A stretch of 64,000 nt of DNA from Norana najaformis (taxonomy: Eukaryota; Annelida; Clitellata; Crassiclitellata; Hormogastridae), in NCBI GenBank assembly GCA_964023275.1, contig OZ029919.1:11467702-11531701 (forward strand), written 5' to 3'. The notes under the pieces were generated by a model. That model saw only the letters and a list, made by a program, of their open reading frames with translations. It searched no databases and was not told the origin of the DNA. A program made the position numbers and the translations under genes. Shown here piece by piece: positions 45,688-57,289 of this stretch. Numbering within the stretch: the stretch's first letter is position 1; each line of letters opens with the position of its first letter.

Positions 45688-48096
45688 GAACGCGACTATA
45701 AAGCGCATCGGCTGCAGAAGATTTGGCGTCGAATCCATTAGCTCCATTGAAGGATAACTTAAGCAAAACGGCCATCGCTGTGCAATTATAGGACCTATCA
45801 GTAAACCGTATACCATGGGTTTGTCTTCTAAGTTCAGTGTTGTATACATGGAATTTGATGCAAATATAAAACTGACGCAGTTACGCTGACCATATCATGC
45901 ATTAAATAAAGGTTAACCTGTATAACAACAGCGATGTGCTTAAGCCATACCACTAAACAACTTCCGTTATGCTGAGCCTGTGTAACCTCTGTTACGAAGG
46001 CATCGTTAAATTGCAACTGATGTAATCTATGAGAGGACTATTGCTTCTTTTGAATGTTATCTGACTGATTGTAATGCATCTTCAAGATTCTCACATGTCA
46101 ACTGCTCATCCCATGGAGTTCTATCACATAACAGTAAGTTGCCAAACTGCATTCCCTGCTGCAGGCGCACGAAGAACCCAGACCCAAATTCGACATCTCT
46201 TCTCCAACGAATAATGGTCTCTGATTACGATTCAATTGAAGCGACCATCGATTGATGCTTCGGGCATTATGGTAATTATCGATTATTATGGTATTATATT
46301 ATTGATGCCTTGAGTATTATTAAGTCATGATCATTGTTGCGTTATTTTGGCTTATTCTGTTATTCTGTTATTTGATTTAGGCTAAATCCTCAAATTACAC
46401 ATTACATGTACTGCATGAGGTACATAAGGAATTGCAGGACCTGGTTTAGCCTGCTGCCATCTGATCTGATGTGAGCTTATCTTTTTTATATATGTATATA
46501 GGGCGTACTTGACCTGATCTAATACATCGAATCTGCATATCGAATTAATTAGCCCCCTAACCTAACTGAATGTGCCACAACGGGTAAAATTTATTACATC
46601 ACATGGTCACTTCGATGCGATGGGTTGGATTTTAACTTGAATTTGAACTGTGCAGATTTCGATACTGGCAGCTGGGGCGCATACGGAGGCCGCACGAGGG
46701 TCTGGCAACATGAGTTAGACTATGATCCGAACTCTACTTTTTGGACTCGGGATTGGCGTATGCAATGCACGTGGATCTTCAAGATTCTCACATGACTATA
46801 ACAGTCTGCACTCTGAAGAGTTGAACTCGGGCTTCAAAGTTTGGGGCAGCGATCAGCATTCAGGAGTTTAGAGTTTGAAAATCTGATGCATGTGCGTTTT
46901 GTTGATTTGAATGTTTATTTTGTAGCTCTTATCTAGAGTGGTTCCAGCATTTAAAGTTCTTTCAGTGTTGGAGAAAAAAATTGAGCCTTGAGCTCAAGGC
47001 CGTATCTCGGCTGCATGGTTAAAGAGAAGCATCGAAACTCAAATTCTTATCCGTTTGCAAAAGTCGCGAATGTCGGTTTCCAGTTGCTGCTGCAACCATC
47101 GCTGCTGCTGAGGCTGGAGTTGTTTGCGCGCGATGAGACAACGGCGGTGGTCATCCGTCAGCAGGTTGAAGGATTCACGGACGCATGCCGTCCGACCGAC
47201 CGACCTACCAACCTTCCGACCGACCGACCGACCGACGCTTAACACTTTCCCACAGTCGCTTCAGCCGCCGCTCCATGTAATACGATCCTCGTGCGACCGA
47301 CCGACCGACCGACCGTCCGCCCGACTAATAGCAGCGGCTGCGGCGGCGGCGGCGCTTTGCTGTGGCATCCATCGCCTGCCAGAGCAAATCGCGATCTGTT
47401 GCGGCTTCTGAGATGAAACAGACGTCATCTCGGCCGTAAGCATCTTCCTGCCTTAGCATCTCTACGTACCCTACGTTGTAAATCCACACATGTATATATG
47501 CGCAGGAATAAGAATATATATGTATAGATATGTAGACCTACTACGTAGGCATATAACTTCCACTCGTGGTTAGACGAAATACCTTGTATATATGCATGCA
47601 TATGTATATGTATGTATATATTGACATGCAGTGCGTATTGCTGTTGCGAGTACTTGGGGGTTGTGTCTATGGGGGGGGGGGTGTTGGGACGTTCGTGTGG
47701 CTGATGTTGTGGGTGTTTGTTGCGGTATGCGGCCTCGTGGCACGCAGGCGTCGATCGGTATGAAACCGTCATTAACGACGACGACGTTTAATTGAGCATT
47801 CTTACTCGGGTAATGCGAGAGGTTCCCGTATGTTGTAGTAAGAGGATCGACCCTAGGCCCGTGATCGTTGCCTGATAAGACAGGTCGGCTGCGGACCCCG
47901 GTAGAGGGCGGAAGTAGACTGAAGGCGACGACCAGTAGTTATTGAGACGTTTATTGTAGAAACACGGTGCAGCACATGAAGACAAGATCTTCATGGTTAT
48001 GCGTATAATTATATCTCAGATTACTGGCTTTGTTCGTTTCCCTGTCTCTCTCCGTATCTATCTCTGTTTCTCTGACTCTCTCTCTCTCTCTCTGAA

Positions 48097-48127
<31 letters not shown>

Positions 48128-48550
48128 AAACATAAATTATGCTAAGCCATGTGACCTATACACACTACAGTCGTATGTAGTCGTCTATACTTCATGATGC
48201 GGGCAAGTGGAGTACCTTAACGCCTACCTACTGTATGACAGACATCAAACTCAACACCGATGATCTGGCCATCCATGCTAAGCTTATCCAGCCATCCATG
48301 CAGTTGCGGAGATGTTGGCCAAGCAGTCGACGAATACCAGGCAAAGAAAGCGAACAAAATTGTCCTAGACACGAAAAATCGCATCAGCTCGGACGTCACC
48401 CGTTTTAACACGGTCCGCGCATCCGGTTGGTGGCTTGAGCCGGTTGTGAGAAGGTGGCTGTCACAACAACAACAACAACAACAGCAACAAAGACGACCAC
48501 AAAAGCAGCAACAGCTACCGCTACTACTACAATCTCTACTACCACCACAG
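43740..48550. other. Gene-poor stretch with microsatellites, no gene recognised
   Basis: Contains GCTGCT runs at 44,400-44,430 and 45,640-45,690, ATGT-rich text at 44,583-44,640, two exact copies of ATCTTCAAGATTCTCACATG (46,078 and 46,775), CGAC repeats at 47,190-47,320, a G10 run near 47,671, and CTCT/TCTG runs at 48,060-48,125. Open frames here are alanine-, leucine- or threonine-rich shadows of these repeats. Confidence 0.6.
47190..47320. repeat. (CCGA)n microsatellite, two blocks
   Basis: CCGACCGACCGACC-type runs at about 47,190-47,236 and 47,295-47,320, followed by GGCGGCGGCGGCG. Confidence 0.8.
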
Positions 48551-48559
48551 CGGATGACA

Positions 48560-49720
48560 CTAGAAAAACAGAATTCAGACTCGACAACATAGAAATAGGG
48601 ACTTTGAACGTCGAGAATTTATCATACACAAAAGCACTGGCTTTAGTAGTTAAAGAATTTGTTAGATACACGCAGGTTTATGCGAGACAAGATGGCGCGG
48701 ATGGGGAGAGTTCTACCATGATTAGTACAAAGTTCTGACATCGGGAAAGGAAGACAGCCAACTGCGAGAAATAGCGATGGTTCTTAGCAGAAGCGGGGTA
48801 CAACCAATAATAGGATACAATTGATATCGCAACGATTACTGTCTGCAAGATATCGCACCAAGTTTGCCCAAATGGCAGTCATCCACATCTATTCCCCGAT
48901 TTCAGCAGCCACGGATAAAGAAACTGATGCCTTTTATAAACAAGCTCCACTTGTGATCCAGAAAATGCAGACATTATATTATTGTCATCGTTGGAGACTT
49001 CAACGCAAAGGTAAACAGAGTCAGCGATACCTCGAGGAGAGGCACCACTGGAAAATACAGATGGGGAGACATGAAAAACAGTGGGGAGAAACTCCTTCAA
49101 TTATGTGCTACAAACAATCTGAAGCTAATGAATACATCTTTCGAATAAAAGAAGCCACAGAGGAACTGGACATGGACATCGTTCGACAGAAAGACACATA
49201 ACTAGATCGACTGTATCATAACAAACAAGATGCAACAAACTGCAGATTATTATTCGACGCTCAAATTGGTTGTGATCACAATCTAGTAATTGCCAACTTA
49301 ACTATGAGGCTAAGGAGAGGAATCCTACCAACAGGACGTCAAGAATACGATTTCAAAAGACTAAAAGATGAGAAGAAGATAGAATGAAACATAAAGATCA
49401 AGACAACGTTGAAGACATGTGAAAAAACATATAACGGGGAATACAAACAGAGGCCAACAGCGTAAGTTTACGGCCTTTTAAAAATCTTGAAGACCAGTGA
49501 GTATCACACTAAGTGCTAACACTCGCGGAGGAATGAAAAACAAAGTCAGGCAGCAGACTAACACTGCAGACCGGAACCGATTCTGGTAAGACGGGAAAAA
49601 ACGCCGCATTCAAAAACAGAGAAATCAGAAGGAACTAGGAAGAGACAAAAACAACTGGATGGAACAACGATGTAGAGAAGTAGAAGAAACTTGCAAGATA
49701 AACAGATTCGTGCTGAGACG
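48560..49720 (+). mobile_element. Non-LTR retrotransposon, endonuclease domain fragment
   Basis: The plus strand carries, across several frames, GTLNVENLSYTKALALVVKE, RLLSARYRTKFAQMAVIHIY, the catalytic-type VGDFNAKVNRV (about 48,985-49,020), EELDMDIVRQKDT and GCDHNLVIANL (the terminal D-H motif). These are the blocks of an APE-type LINE endonuclease, in order, of the kind often annotated as craniofacial development protein 2-like. After 49,480, RQQTNTADRNRFW and lysine/arginine-rich text fit the linker before reverse transcriptase. No RT follows. Stops and shifts show it is dead. Confidence 0.75.
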
Positions 49721-49741
49721 TGCACGTGCTTGAGCACCTGT

Positions 49742-49798
49742 TGAGGCTATATCGAGAGTGTGCTCATGAACCCATAATCTCGATATATAGCCTCAGTA
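49742..49798. repeat. Short inverted repeat (hairpin)
   Basis: GAGGCTATATCGAGA pairs with TCTCGATATATAGCCTC around a loop of about 20 nt, with a 2-nt bulge. The stem is too short and AT-rich to claim a microRNA. Confidence 0.5.
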
Positions 49799-50294
49799 GT
49801 GTAAAATTGATGTTCAGTCGAGTTAGGCGTGTTTAGAAGTGGAAGATCTTTACTTGTTTTTGGACATCTACATAGGTTACATGTATAGGCTTTCCTTACA
49901 CTATGGACCACTAATGTGTTTCACATCTTCGTTGGAGCTTTAGGCGATGCATGCAGCAGTCTCATAAAAATTGAGCAGTTCATTGAATGAATTTACTCTT
50001 ATGACGAGCAATTCCTTTTCCCTCTCCTGCCAGAAGAGGTTATTTAACTGTGCATATATATAATTATAGTTTATGTATACATTAACTATAATATATATAC
50101 ATACAATGAGTTGAAGGATGATATACTTACGTGGAATAACATCCGTATTACTGGATTATTGAAGCCACATGCGGGACACGACTTTGTTTATGGTTGTTAC
50201 TCTAATGAGTCAGACTTTGAAGTTCAGACATCAAAAGACGCAATGCGCCATGCAGCAAGTACTATCAGACGATGCACTATACAGTTCGTCGACT

Positions 50295-50462
50295 GAAGGA
50301 AGGAGGAAGGAAGAAAGAATGAATGGACGGATGAACGAAAAAGAGAAAGCAAGCAAGGAAGGAAGAATGGAAGAGAGGACAGAATAAAGAAAGGAAAGTT
50401 GGAAGGAAGAATTGGTGGAACCAAGAAAGGAAAGTGGAAGAAGGAAGGAAGGAAGGAAGTTC
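50295..50462. repeat. Purine-rich (GGAA)n tract
   Basis: Imperfect GAAGGAAGGAAG runs with strand asymmetry. Long frames on both strands follow from the composition. Confidence 0.85.
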
Positions 50463-50832
50463 GTATAACACACTGACTTATAATTAAAGAGTCATTACAA
50501 ATATCTTACATAATCTCGCGTGACAAAGATAAGCAAAACTATTCACAGACATAAGCTGCTTGGTGATACAACACACTCGAGCACTGTCGGGTGTACAGTC
50601 GTGCAAAACTGTCTGTCTACTGAAGGCTGTATCACAGTCTCTCGGTTGACTAAAGTAGTCTGCTACTAGACAGTTTTTGTGCACCTTCTCTGGCCACACT
50701 AGTGTCCTGCTCTTAGCAGACATGACCTATAAGAGGGTCACGCGTTCTTAGTAAATGCAACGGCGGCGGCATTAGAAAGGACCTGGGAGAAGTCGTGTTG
50801 CTCGTCTCAATCAAGCACTTGACGGCCACATC

Positions 50833-50981
50833 GTCCGTCCGTCCGTCCGTCCGTCCGTCCGTCCGTCCGTCCGTCCGTCCGTCCGTCCGTCCGTCCGTCC
50901 GTCCGTCCGTCCGTCCGTCCGTCCGTCCGTCCGTCCGTCCGTCCGTCCGTCCGTCCGTCCGTCCGTCCGTCCGTCCGTCCG
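50833..50981. repeat. (CCGT)n microsatellite, about 37 uninterrupted copies
   Basis: About 148 bp of perfect CCGT. It yields RTDGRTDG and SVRPSVRP frames on the two strands, not genes. The lack of interruptions suggests a young, probably polymorphic array. Confidence 0.95.
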
Positions 50982-51160
50982 ATCGTCTTGTGCGATAACA
51001 AAAGCCGAAGCTTTGAGGGGGGAAGGATATGCGGCTGTGGAAGCGGAGGGCATGAAAGGGTTGTGTGGAGGGTGTGTGGAGTGTCAGACGTCGTGACAGG
51101 AGCATGTCAGTGAGACGACTTAGCATTATCCTCTTCTTCCGCGAGTCACTTGTGCAGCTT

Positions 51161-51259
51161 CTGAGACAGGTGACAGTTTACCTTTCCCAGGCTCCGCTGC
51201 CAAGAAGTGGTTGCTGTTCTCACGCTAGACTCCATCCTTACCTGCTGATTACGTCTATT
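51161..51259 (+). repeat. Left arm of an inverted duplicate (partner 51,707-51,805)
   Basis: Starts CTGAGACAGGTGACAGTTTA and contains AAGAAGTGG, TGCTGTTCTCACGCTAGACT and CCTTACCTGCTGATT. The reverse complement of 51,805-51,707 matches through most of its length. Both arms stay open and read SGCCSHARL followed by PYLL. Confidence 0.75.
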
Positions 51260-51484
51260 GTAAAATTCATCGGTCTCTCGTCTGGCGACTGTATTGACGA
51301 TATGCTGAACATATCCACCCTTCAGAAGAAAAAAGAACGAACAAACATAGAGACAGACATATACACAAACATACGTATATGCATACGCACATACAAACAC
51401 ACTTACATGCACACTTACATACATACACAACTGAGCTGAAGAAATCTTTTTTGCCGTGGTTATGAAACATGCATTCAGGTATTC

Positions 51485-51486
<2 letters not shown>

Positions 51487-51577
<91 letters not shown>
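51487..51577. repeat. (AGAC)n microsatellite between the inverted arms
   Basis: About 22 perfect GACA units. Confidence 0.95.
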
Positions 51578-51706
51578 TGAACAAACGGACAGACATTAAG
51601 AAAGAAATAATTCTGAAAAGTGGTAGAGAGGGAGATGGAGAGAGAGGAAGCTTGGTTGCCTGGTACCTTGATTAGTCAGTCATTAGACGGTTATGATCAA
51701 CTGATA

Positions 51707-51805
51707 ATTATAGACCTAAGCAAGAGGTAAGGGCGGAGTCTAGCGTGAGAACAGCATCCACTTCTTTGCATCAGACCCTGGGAAAGGCAAACGTTCATCT
51801 GTCTC
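51707..51805 (-). repeat. Right arm of the inverted duplicate
   Basis: Inverted copy of 51,161-51,259; shared words on the minus strand include TGCTGTTCTCACGCTAGACT and AAGAAGTGG. It is followed, on the other side of the spacer, by no evident target duplication. Confidence 0.75.
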
Positions 51806-51955
51806 AGGGGCCACACACATAAGTTTAAGTCATTGACCGAAGAAGAGCAAAGTTTCTGAGTGGCACAACGAAAATGCTTATACATGCCAATATCACAGTC
51901 ATTGATTTCGCTTCCTCCTTATGCCTTCCACTGCTACAAGAAGCTCTCATGTGCA

Positions 51956-52058
51956 GCATTGTGGGATATGGAATTGGCGCCCATGACCAGTGCCATTGTT
52001 TGGACGCAGCCGACTCATGGACATCTGGATAACAGCATATGAACCAGAAGCGCAGTGC
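51956..52058 (+). repeat. About 103-bp dispersed repeat B, copy 1
   Basis: GGGATATGGAATTGGCGCCC, then ATGACCAG, TGGACGCAGCC and GACTCATGGACATCTGGATA. The copy at 54,087-54,190 is in the same orientation, with about ten differences. No coding or tRNA features seen. Confidence 0.85.
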
Positions 52059-52879
52059 AAGGTGTGTTGTATGTTTTACTAGCTGGACATGCCTGTGGCA
52101 CATCTGTTATCTTAAACCATAGACCGCAAAGCGCAGGAATCCAGTGCAGGGTCGTTGCTTTTGGCAAACGTCCACGCGCTACAGAAGTTATTCATTGAAC
52201 AGGTGAAGTTTCAAAACTGGCTGTATACGAAGCCCGTTAAAGATTTCTTTAGTCGCACAGAATTAAGCGCAAAAGGTGACGAATCACGGACCGTCATGCA
52301 TCATTGTTTAGCGGGCCGTGCACCAGTCTGGTCAAAGCTGCATGGTCACTGATTAGTTGACGATGTATAGACCGATTAAGTTTTATCTCTGTCCATTAGC
52401 TCATGCTAGCAGAAGTAGTTCGCGAGTAACATGTAGCGATCTGCGTGTAATTGATTATCTATACGATAAACACCCTATACTGGTTTTCTTTTGTGCGTCT
52501 TCTTGCAACGAATGTTAAGCGACGACTCAATAGATCAACCAGAACACGATCTCATTTATCTTCAGCGCCGACGAAACAAAAGCCTCGGCGGGAGCGACCT
52601 TGGAAGCCAACAGATGGTTTTTGGAAGTGGCACCTTTCGTGACTGACTGTATTTGAAAGAACTAAATGCGCTGTTTGTCTGCCTGACAAAAAGAAGAGTT
52701 TATTCACAACGGTGAATCTAAATAGTGTCATCTCTGTGCAGGCCATGCATGCAATCCTTGCCTTTGTGTTCATACATCAGGCTCTTGCATGCGTGAAACA
52801 GACACGTGCCAGAATATAATTCTCTGTAATTATGCCCATGCAAAGATATAGAATAATATAAACTATGCATAGTAATAAA

Positions 52880-53045
52880 AGACAGCAAAGATACAGACGG
52901 TGAGAGTAAGAACAGAGAACGAGGAAGAAAAGGAGGAGGTGGAAGAGGAGGAGAAAGAAGAAAAAGAAGAAGAAGAGGTGGAGGAGTAGGAGGAGGAAGA
53001 AAACGAGGAGAAGGAGTAGAAGTGTAGAAAGAGTAGGTAAAAGAG
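52880..53045. repeat. Polypurine (GGA/GAA)n tract
   Basis: Long run of AGGAGG and AAGAAG on the plus strand, with a second purine-rich stretch at 53,440-53,660. The associated leucine/serine-rich and glutamate/lysine-rich frames are compositional. Confidence 0.85.
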
Positions 53046-54086
53046 GAAGCATCTAGACACACCAGTAACACTGCGCTGCAACTGTGGCTTACAGCCATAC
53101 ACTTAAAAACGATATATTGTCTGCAATAAAATTCCACACTGAACATCTGCCTGTAAGCCACATTTGCACTTCTAAAACGGATGTCTAGAAGCAGGAGACA
53201 CTCATGTAGACAGAACGTTCTTCGATATTAGCAATATGGTGTCAAAGCACAATCTATGTTCTCTAAACTGCCAGATAGTTTTGTATAATTACTTTAAAAG
53301 GCCACATTATTGTCTGGCTATAGACCACATTCACTGTGCTCTAGTGCAAGACAAATTGTGGCTGTGAGAGTTCTGGCTACTTTGAAGTGCCTGCTGTTGT
53401 CTTACATTACTTTTAAGAGTGTGACGTGTGTAATTTTTGCATTTGAGGAGGGAGACTATGAGGTAAAGGAAGTGGACAAAGAAAAGACAGGCGACAAAGA
53501 TAAGAGAGAAGAAATCGAAGAAAGAAGAGAAAGGAGAAGACGAGAATGTAGAAAGGGGCTTAAATGGAAACACACGGTGATAAAGCGAGAGTGGGATGGA
53601 AGAAGAGGGGTAAAGAGTAAAGGGAAAGGAAAACCAGGGAATGTGGTGCCAGAGGGAGCGGAGGAATATACGAAGAGAGTGTAAAGCGAGTGTACAAATA
53701 AGAGGAATGCACGAGGACTACAGACAGAGGACACGGAGAATTATTAGGTCAAGATGCCAAGGAGGCTGATGGGGTTTATGAAGCTGAATGTTTTGCCTAA
53801 GCGCCCTCTGAGCTACCTATCGGGATCAACCGCGGGAGTCGTCGCTGTCCGGTCGACGAAGGACGGACATCAATCGTACGCAATTAAGGAACTCCTCCGT
53901 CCGTCAGTCGTCGGCTGACACACGTCAGCGTGTCAGTCCGATTCCCGCGAGGGCACCTGTTCCTACAGACGACAGACATCACCCCATCATAATCCCAGGC
54001 CCGACAGCAGCAGCAGCAGCAGCCGTGGTCAGTCGTCGGCGATTGCAGGCTGCGGGGCAGATGGCGCACCTGTTGTCTCAAGACGT

Positions 54087-54190
54087 GCATTATGGGATAT
54101 GGAATTGGCGCCCATGACCAGCGTCATTGTCTGGACGCAGCCTGACTCATGGACATCTGGATAACAGCAAATGAACCGGAAAGGCAGCGC
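54087..54190 (+). repeat. Dispersed repeat B, copy 2
   Basis: Same order of words as 51,956-52,058: GGGATATGGAATTGGCGCCC, TGGACGCAGCC, GACTCATGGACATCTGGATA. Confidence 0.85.
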
Positions 54191-54404
54191 ACTGTAGTGC
54201 AGCCAGGGTACAAAATGCGACCGGCAACTGTTGAGTCCAAGTACTATTATACAGTGCTCCGTACCTCTCTGACTGTCACCGGAGCCTCTTGATTGCTTCA
54301 GCCACTAAGGCCAAGACTGGCTTATCTGATGGCAGAACCCACGCACTCTTAACCTCTACCAATTCGTGTGTGGCCAAACACTTACTGCTCATATGACGAG
54401 TGTT

Positions 54405-54500
54405 GTGGTTGTCTAGTGGTTTGAGTGCTCGACTACTAGTCCAGGGCTCGGAGTTCGCACGTTAAATTACTCTGACTTTTATATCGAGCGGATGCTACAA
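54405..54500 (+). mobile_element. tRNA-derived SINE
   Basis: GTCTAGTGGTTTGAGTGCTC (A-box-like) and GGGCTCGGAGTTCGCACG (B-box-like) have tRNA-like spacing without a tRNA fold. Confidence 0.5.
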
Positions 54501-54611
54501 CCCACGAGACGGTTACCTAGACTTGGAAGTTAAATGGCATGTAACGACCAATTATTTATACTTTAGTTATATCAAATTACGTCACATTTACATGTAAAAT
54601 AACAAGTTACG

Positions 54612-55320
54612 CAGGCCCGGCCCTAAAGTATGCGGGGCCCGAGGCAGCAAGCGATGAGCGGGACTCATGCAAAAAAATTGCATTTCGACATATATTAAAA
54701 TAATGCGAAATCAAAATTAAATTGATTATTGAATACAATTTTACAAAATGTAAATCAGCCTCAAACGTCAAAATACTAAAAAATTTACAATGAGAGCAAC
54801 AATTACAGTTTTATTCATTTAATTGAATATCTGAAAACTCAAAAAATGTTGATAATTAAAATATTTTGGTATGCTAATTGAAAGTTTGTTTATCAATATA
54901 CCGCATAGACTCTAGCGTGGGTTGTATCTTCTATTTACGTGTTTTTACTACTCACAAGCAAATCTTGCGAGCTTTGATGGATGCAAAATCCGCAATGAGT
55001 TCATTATAGTCAAGATCGTTAGCAACATCATTCTCAATTGACAAAGTAGCCGAGTTAGTGAGCCGTTCTTGAAGCACCGTTGATCGCATGTAGGTTTTGA
55101 TAAGTTTTAGCTTCGAAAAGTTTTTCTCCAGAAGCCACGGTGACAGAAACAGCCAGAAGTATTCGAAGTGCCATGTGTGTGTTAGGAAAGTCACTGTATC
55201 GCTTGTTTATTGAAAGAAACTGCAAAATCTTAACGGGATCGTTGTAGGTGACTGCAGGAATTGTGGAACTCAATGATTGCAACTCCTCGGCTAGCATGAA
55301 ACCATCAAGATCCTTAATTA
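54612..55320 (-). mobile_element. hAT transposon, C-terminal transposase fragment and 3' end
   Basis: On the minus strand, 55,297 to 54,952 encodes with one frameshift the end of a ZMYM-type hAT transposase: LSSTIPAVTYNDPVKILQFL, HMALRILLAVSVTVASGE, then after the shift KNFSKLKLIKTYMRSTVLQE and NDLDYNELIADFA with a stop at 54,952. This is the hAT dimerisation region. The outer end at 54,612 is CAGGCCCGGCCCTAAAGTAT, resembling hAT termini (CAGGGCCGGCCC). No intact 5' part is present. Confidence 0.8.
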
Positions 55321-55692
55321 ATAGAACAGTGTCAGTTTAAAATAAAAGGATAAAATGTTTAATGTCATAGACATAGTAATATAGTATCCAAATATAATAC
55401 ACGTGCACATTGTATTGGAAGAAATTGCTATACAATATACAGAGTTGAAAATTTAAAAAAATGGTTTCACAGGAATTAACAGTGCAGACTGTGCAGTTCT
55501 CGCTACTCTATTTCAGTTAAATCTTCATTGATACTACAAGCGGTTTTAATAATAATTGTAATTTAATTAGGCCTGGTTTTCAAAGATAAACAGAAAAGAA
55601 TACTGAATACAAGCAGGGATGGATTCGCTCCAAACTATGAATACGAATGACACAATAAAACAAATTTAACATTGCAATATTTTAGCTATTCG

Positions 55693-55760
55693 CAGGCCCG
55701 GCCCTAAAGTATGCGAGGCCCGAGGCAGCAAGCGATGAGCGGGACCCATGTAATTTAATA
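55693..55760 (-). mobile_element. Second copy of the same hAT 3' end
   Basis: 55,693-55,748 repeats 54,612-54,669 in direct orientation with few differences (CAGGCCCGGCCCTAAAGTAT, then CCCGAGGCAGCAAGCGATGA). Two ends of the same polarity 1.08 kb apart indicate two insertions or a local duplication, not the two ends of one element. Confidence 0.8.
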
Positions 55761-55909
55761 TGTTGTAAGCCTACGTGCGACTGCGATTAATGTCGAAGCA
55801 TTAACAGAGAGTTTTAAAGTGGTTTAATACTCAGACTCTGCCTTTTGTATAGAAATTATACCAAACATCTCCGTAAAGATCAGATCAAAAATTCTTCCTC
55901 AACTTCTTG

Positions 55910-55923
55910 TCGTCATCGTCATC

Positions 55924-55994
<71 letters not shown>

Positions 55995-56020
55995 AATCAT
56001 CATCATCATCATCATCATAA
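55910..56020. repeat. (CAT)n microsatellite
   Basis: Nearly pure ATC units with two interruptions. The polyhistidine frame (55,845-56,081) is an artefact. Confidence 0.95.
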
Positions 56021-56024
56021 AACC

Positions 56025-57250
56025 GGAGTAAGGTTCACAATAACTGCACAAAATCCTCAAAGGAGTGCACGTTCTATATAGTTCTGGCTTATAGGAAAAA
56101 GATTGATGATCGCGGTCAGTGTTGAAGCCGGGGTTTCAGGCATGCAGGGGCTTCATCAGGGCGCTTATTACTTTTATTATAAGTTTATTGGAGCCTAGTT
56201 TCTGCTAGATATCGCGGCCTTTTGTGGAGAACATGTAGGCCTATGCGACTCTTGTCTTGGTGAAGACAGAATTTGAGCTGAATGCGCTCGTTGGTGTTCA
56301 TCATATACTGCACCTGTGCATGTGATGTGGTCGAAGTCTCTGATTTCTACCAGAAGTGGAAAAGCCTAGGCCTACTTTCTAAAAAAGAAGAAATAGATTT
56401 TTAAGCTTTTAAAAATTTTCAGGTTTTTAGGTTTTATTAATTATTTTCGGACAACATAAACCGAACTATGTCGGTGCATAGAATATTTAACTCTGAGTTC
56501 ATGCCGCGATGCAGCAGGGTTAAGAATCGCAAACGTCGCGATGTTATGTAACTACAATTTATTTTGCAATCAAAAATATAAAAACAAAAATCCGATTTAA
56601 TTTTTTTCATTTCTTCCAAAAACCTACAAATCTAATTTGAGATTTTCGTAGATGTTTAGGTGTTTATAAAAAAAAAACTAAGACACTTGGACTTTAACAG
56701 CCTTCGTCTAGCATCCTTGCTTTCTGTCGGCTACAGAAGAGAAGGCGAAGAGCTGCTGATGCCCGAAGGTGATGATGTTGGGCTGCACATGACACGCAAG
56801 GCATCAAAGCCGTCAACTCGGCTTAGATTTTCACTTGGATAAGTTCACGAGTGACTGCATGCGAACGACCGAGAAACATCTCAGCTATGTTGACTTGACA
56901 TATGTTGCTTTGATGCCTTGCATGTCATGTGCATAGGCAAATCTGTTGTCTTGCGATGTGTGCCGTCCTTGAACAATGGCTGTCAAAGAGATACGATCAT
57001 CAGTCAGAAGATGATCTCAGATCGCCGGCTAGAAGTGCGTGGGAAATTGTGGTGTCTGCTCGTTTCGTAATTATTAGAAGTGTATGTCTTTCTATACGAA
57101 TAACACTGAACCAGATCAACCTTTCAAGGCGGAAGTTACGACAGTAAGTCATGTCATGTTGTCGCCAAAATATTGTCATATACGCTTAATCATTAAGGGA
57201 GCGCCACTTCAAGTAAGCTCCAGAGAGCGTATACGGCGTGAGGTCTACTA
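56025..57250. other. No gene recognised
   Basis: AT-rich with a few short frames. Two inverted near-copies of the words around GACACGCAAGGCATCAAAGC (56,790) and GCTTTGATGCCTTGCATGTC (56,908) form a loose palindrome about 120 bp wide. Confidence 0.4.
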
Positions 57251-57289
57251 AAAATTACAGGTATGCTTTGTGAAAAGCCCCCTCAAAGT

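Noticed and set aside
45455-45757. 100-residue frame with an alanine run
   Set aside because: Alanine run comes from GCTGCT/GTTGCT repeats; the other strand is open as well and no domain is visible.
49742-49798. Pre-microRNA
   Set aside because: The stem is only about 15 bp with a bulge, well short of a typical animal precursor.
50713-51126. 137-residue frame with RTDG repeats
   Set aside because: It is a product of the (CCGT)n microsatellite; the opposite strand is open too (SVRP).
52718-53161. 147-residue proline/leucine/serine-rich frame on the minus strand
   Set aside because: Driven by the GGA/GAA purine tract; neighbouring frames are equally open.
55845-56081. Polyhistidine protein
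   Set aside because: (CAT)n microsatellite translation without splice or domain support.
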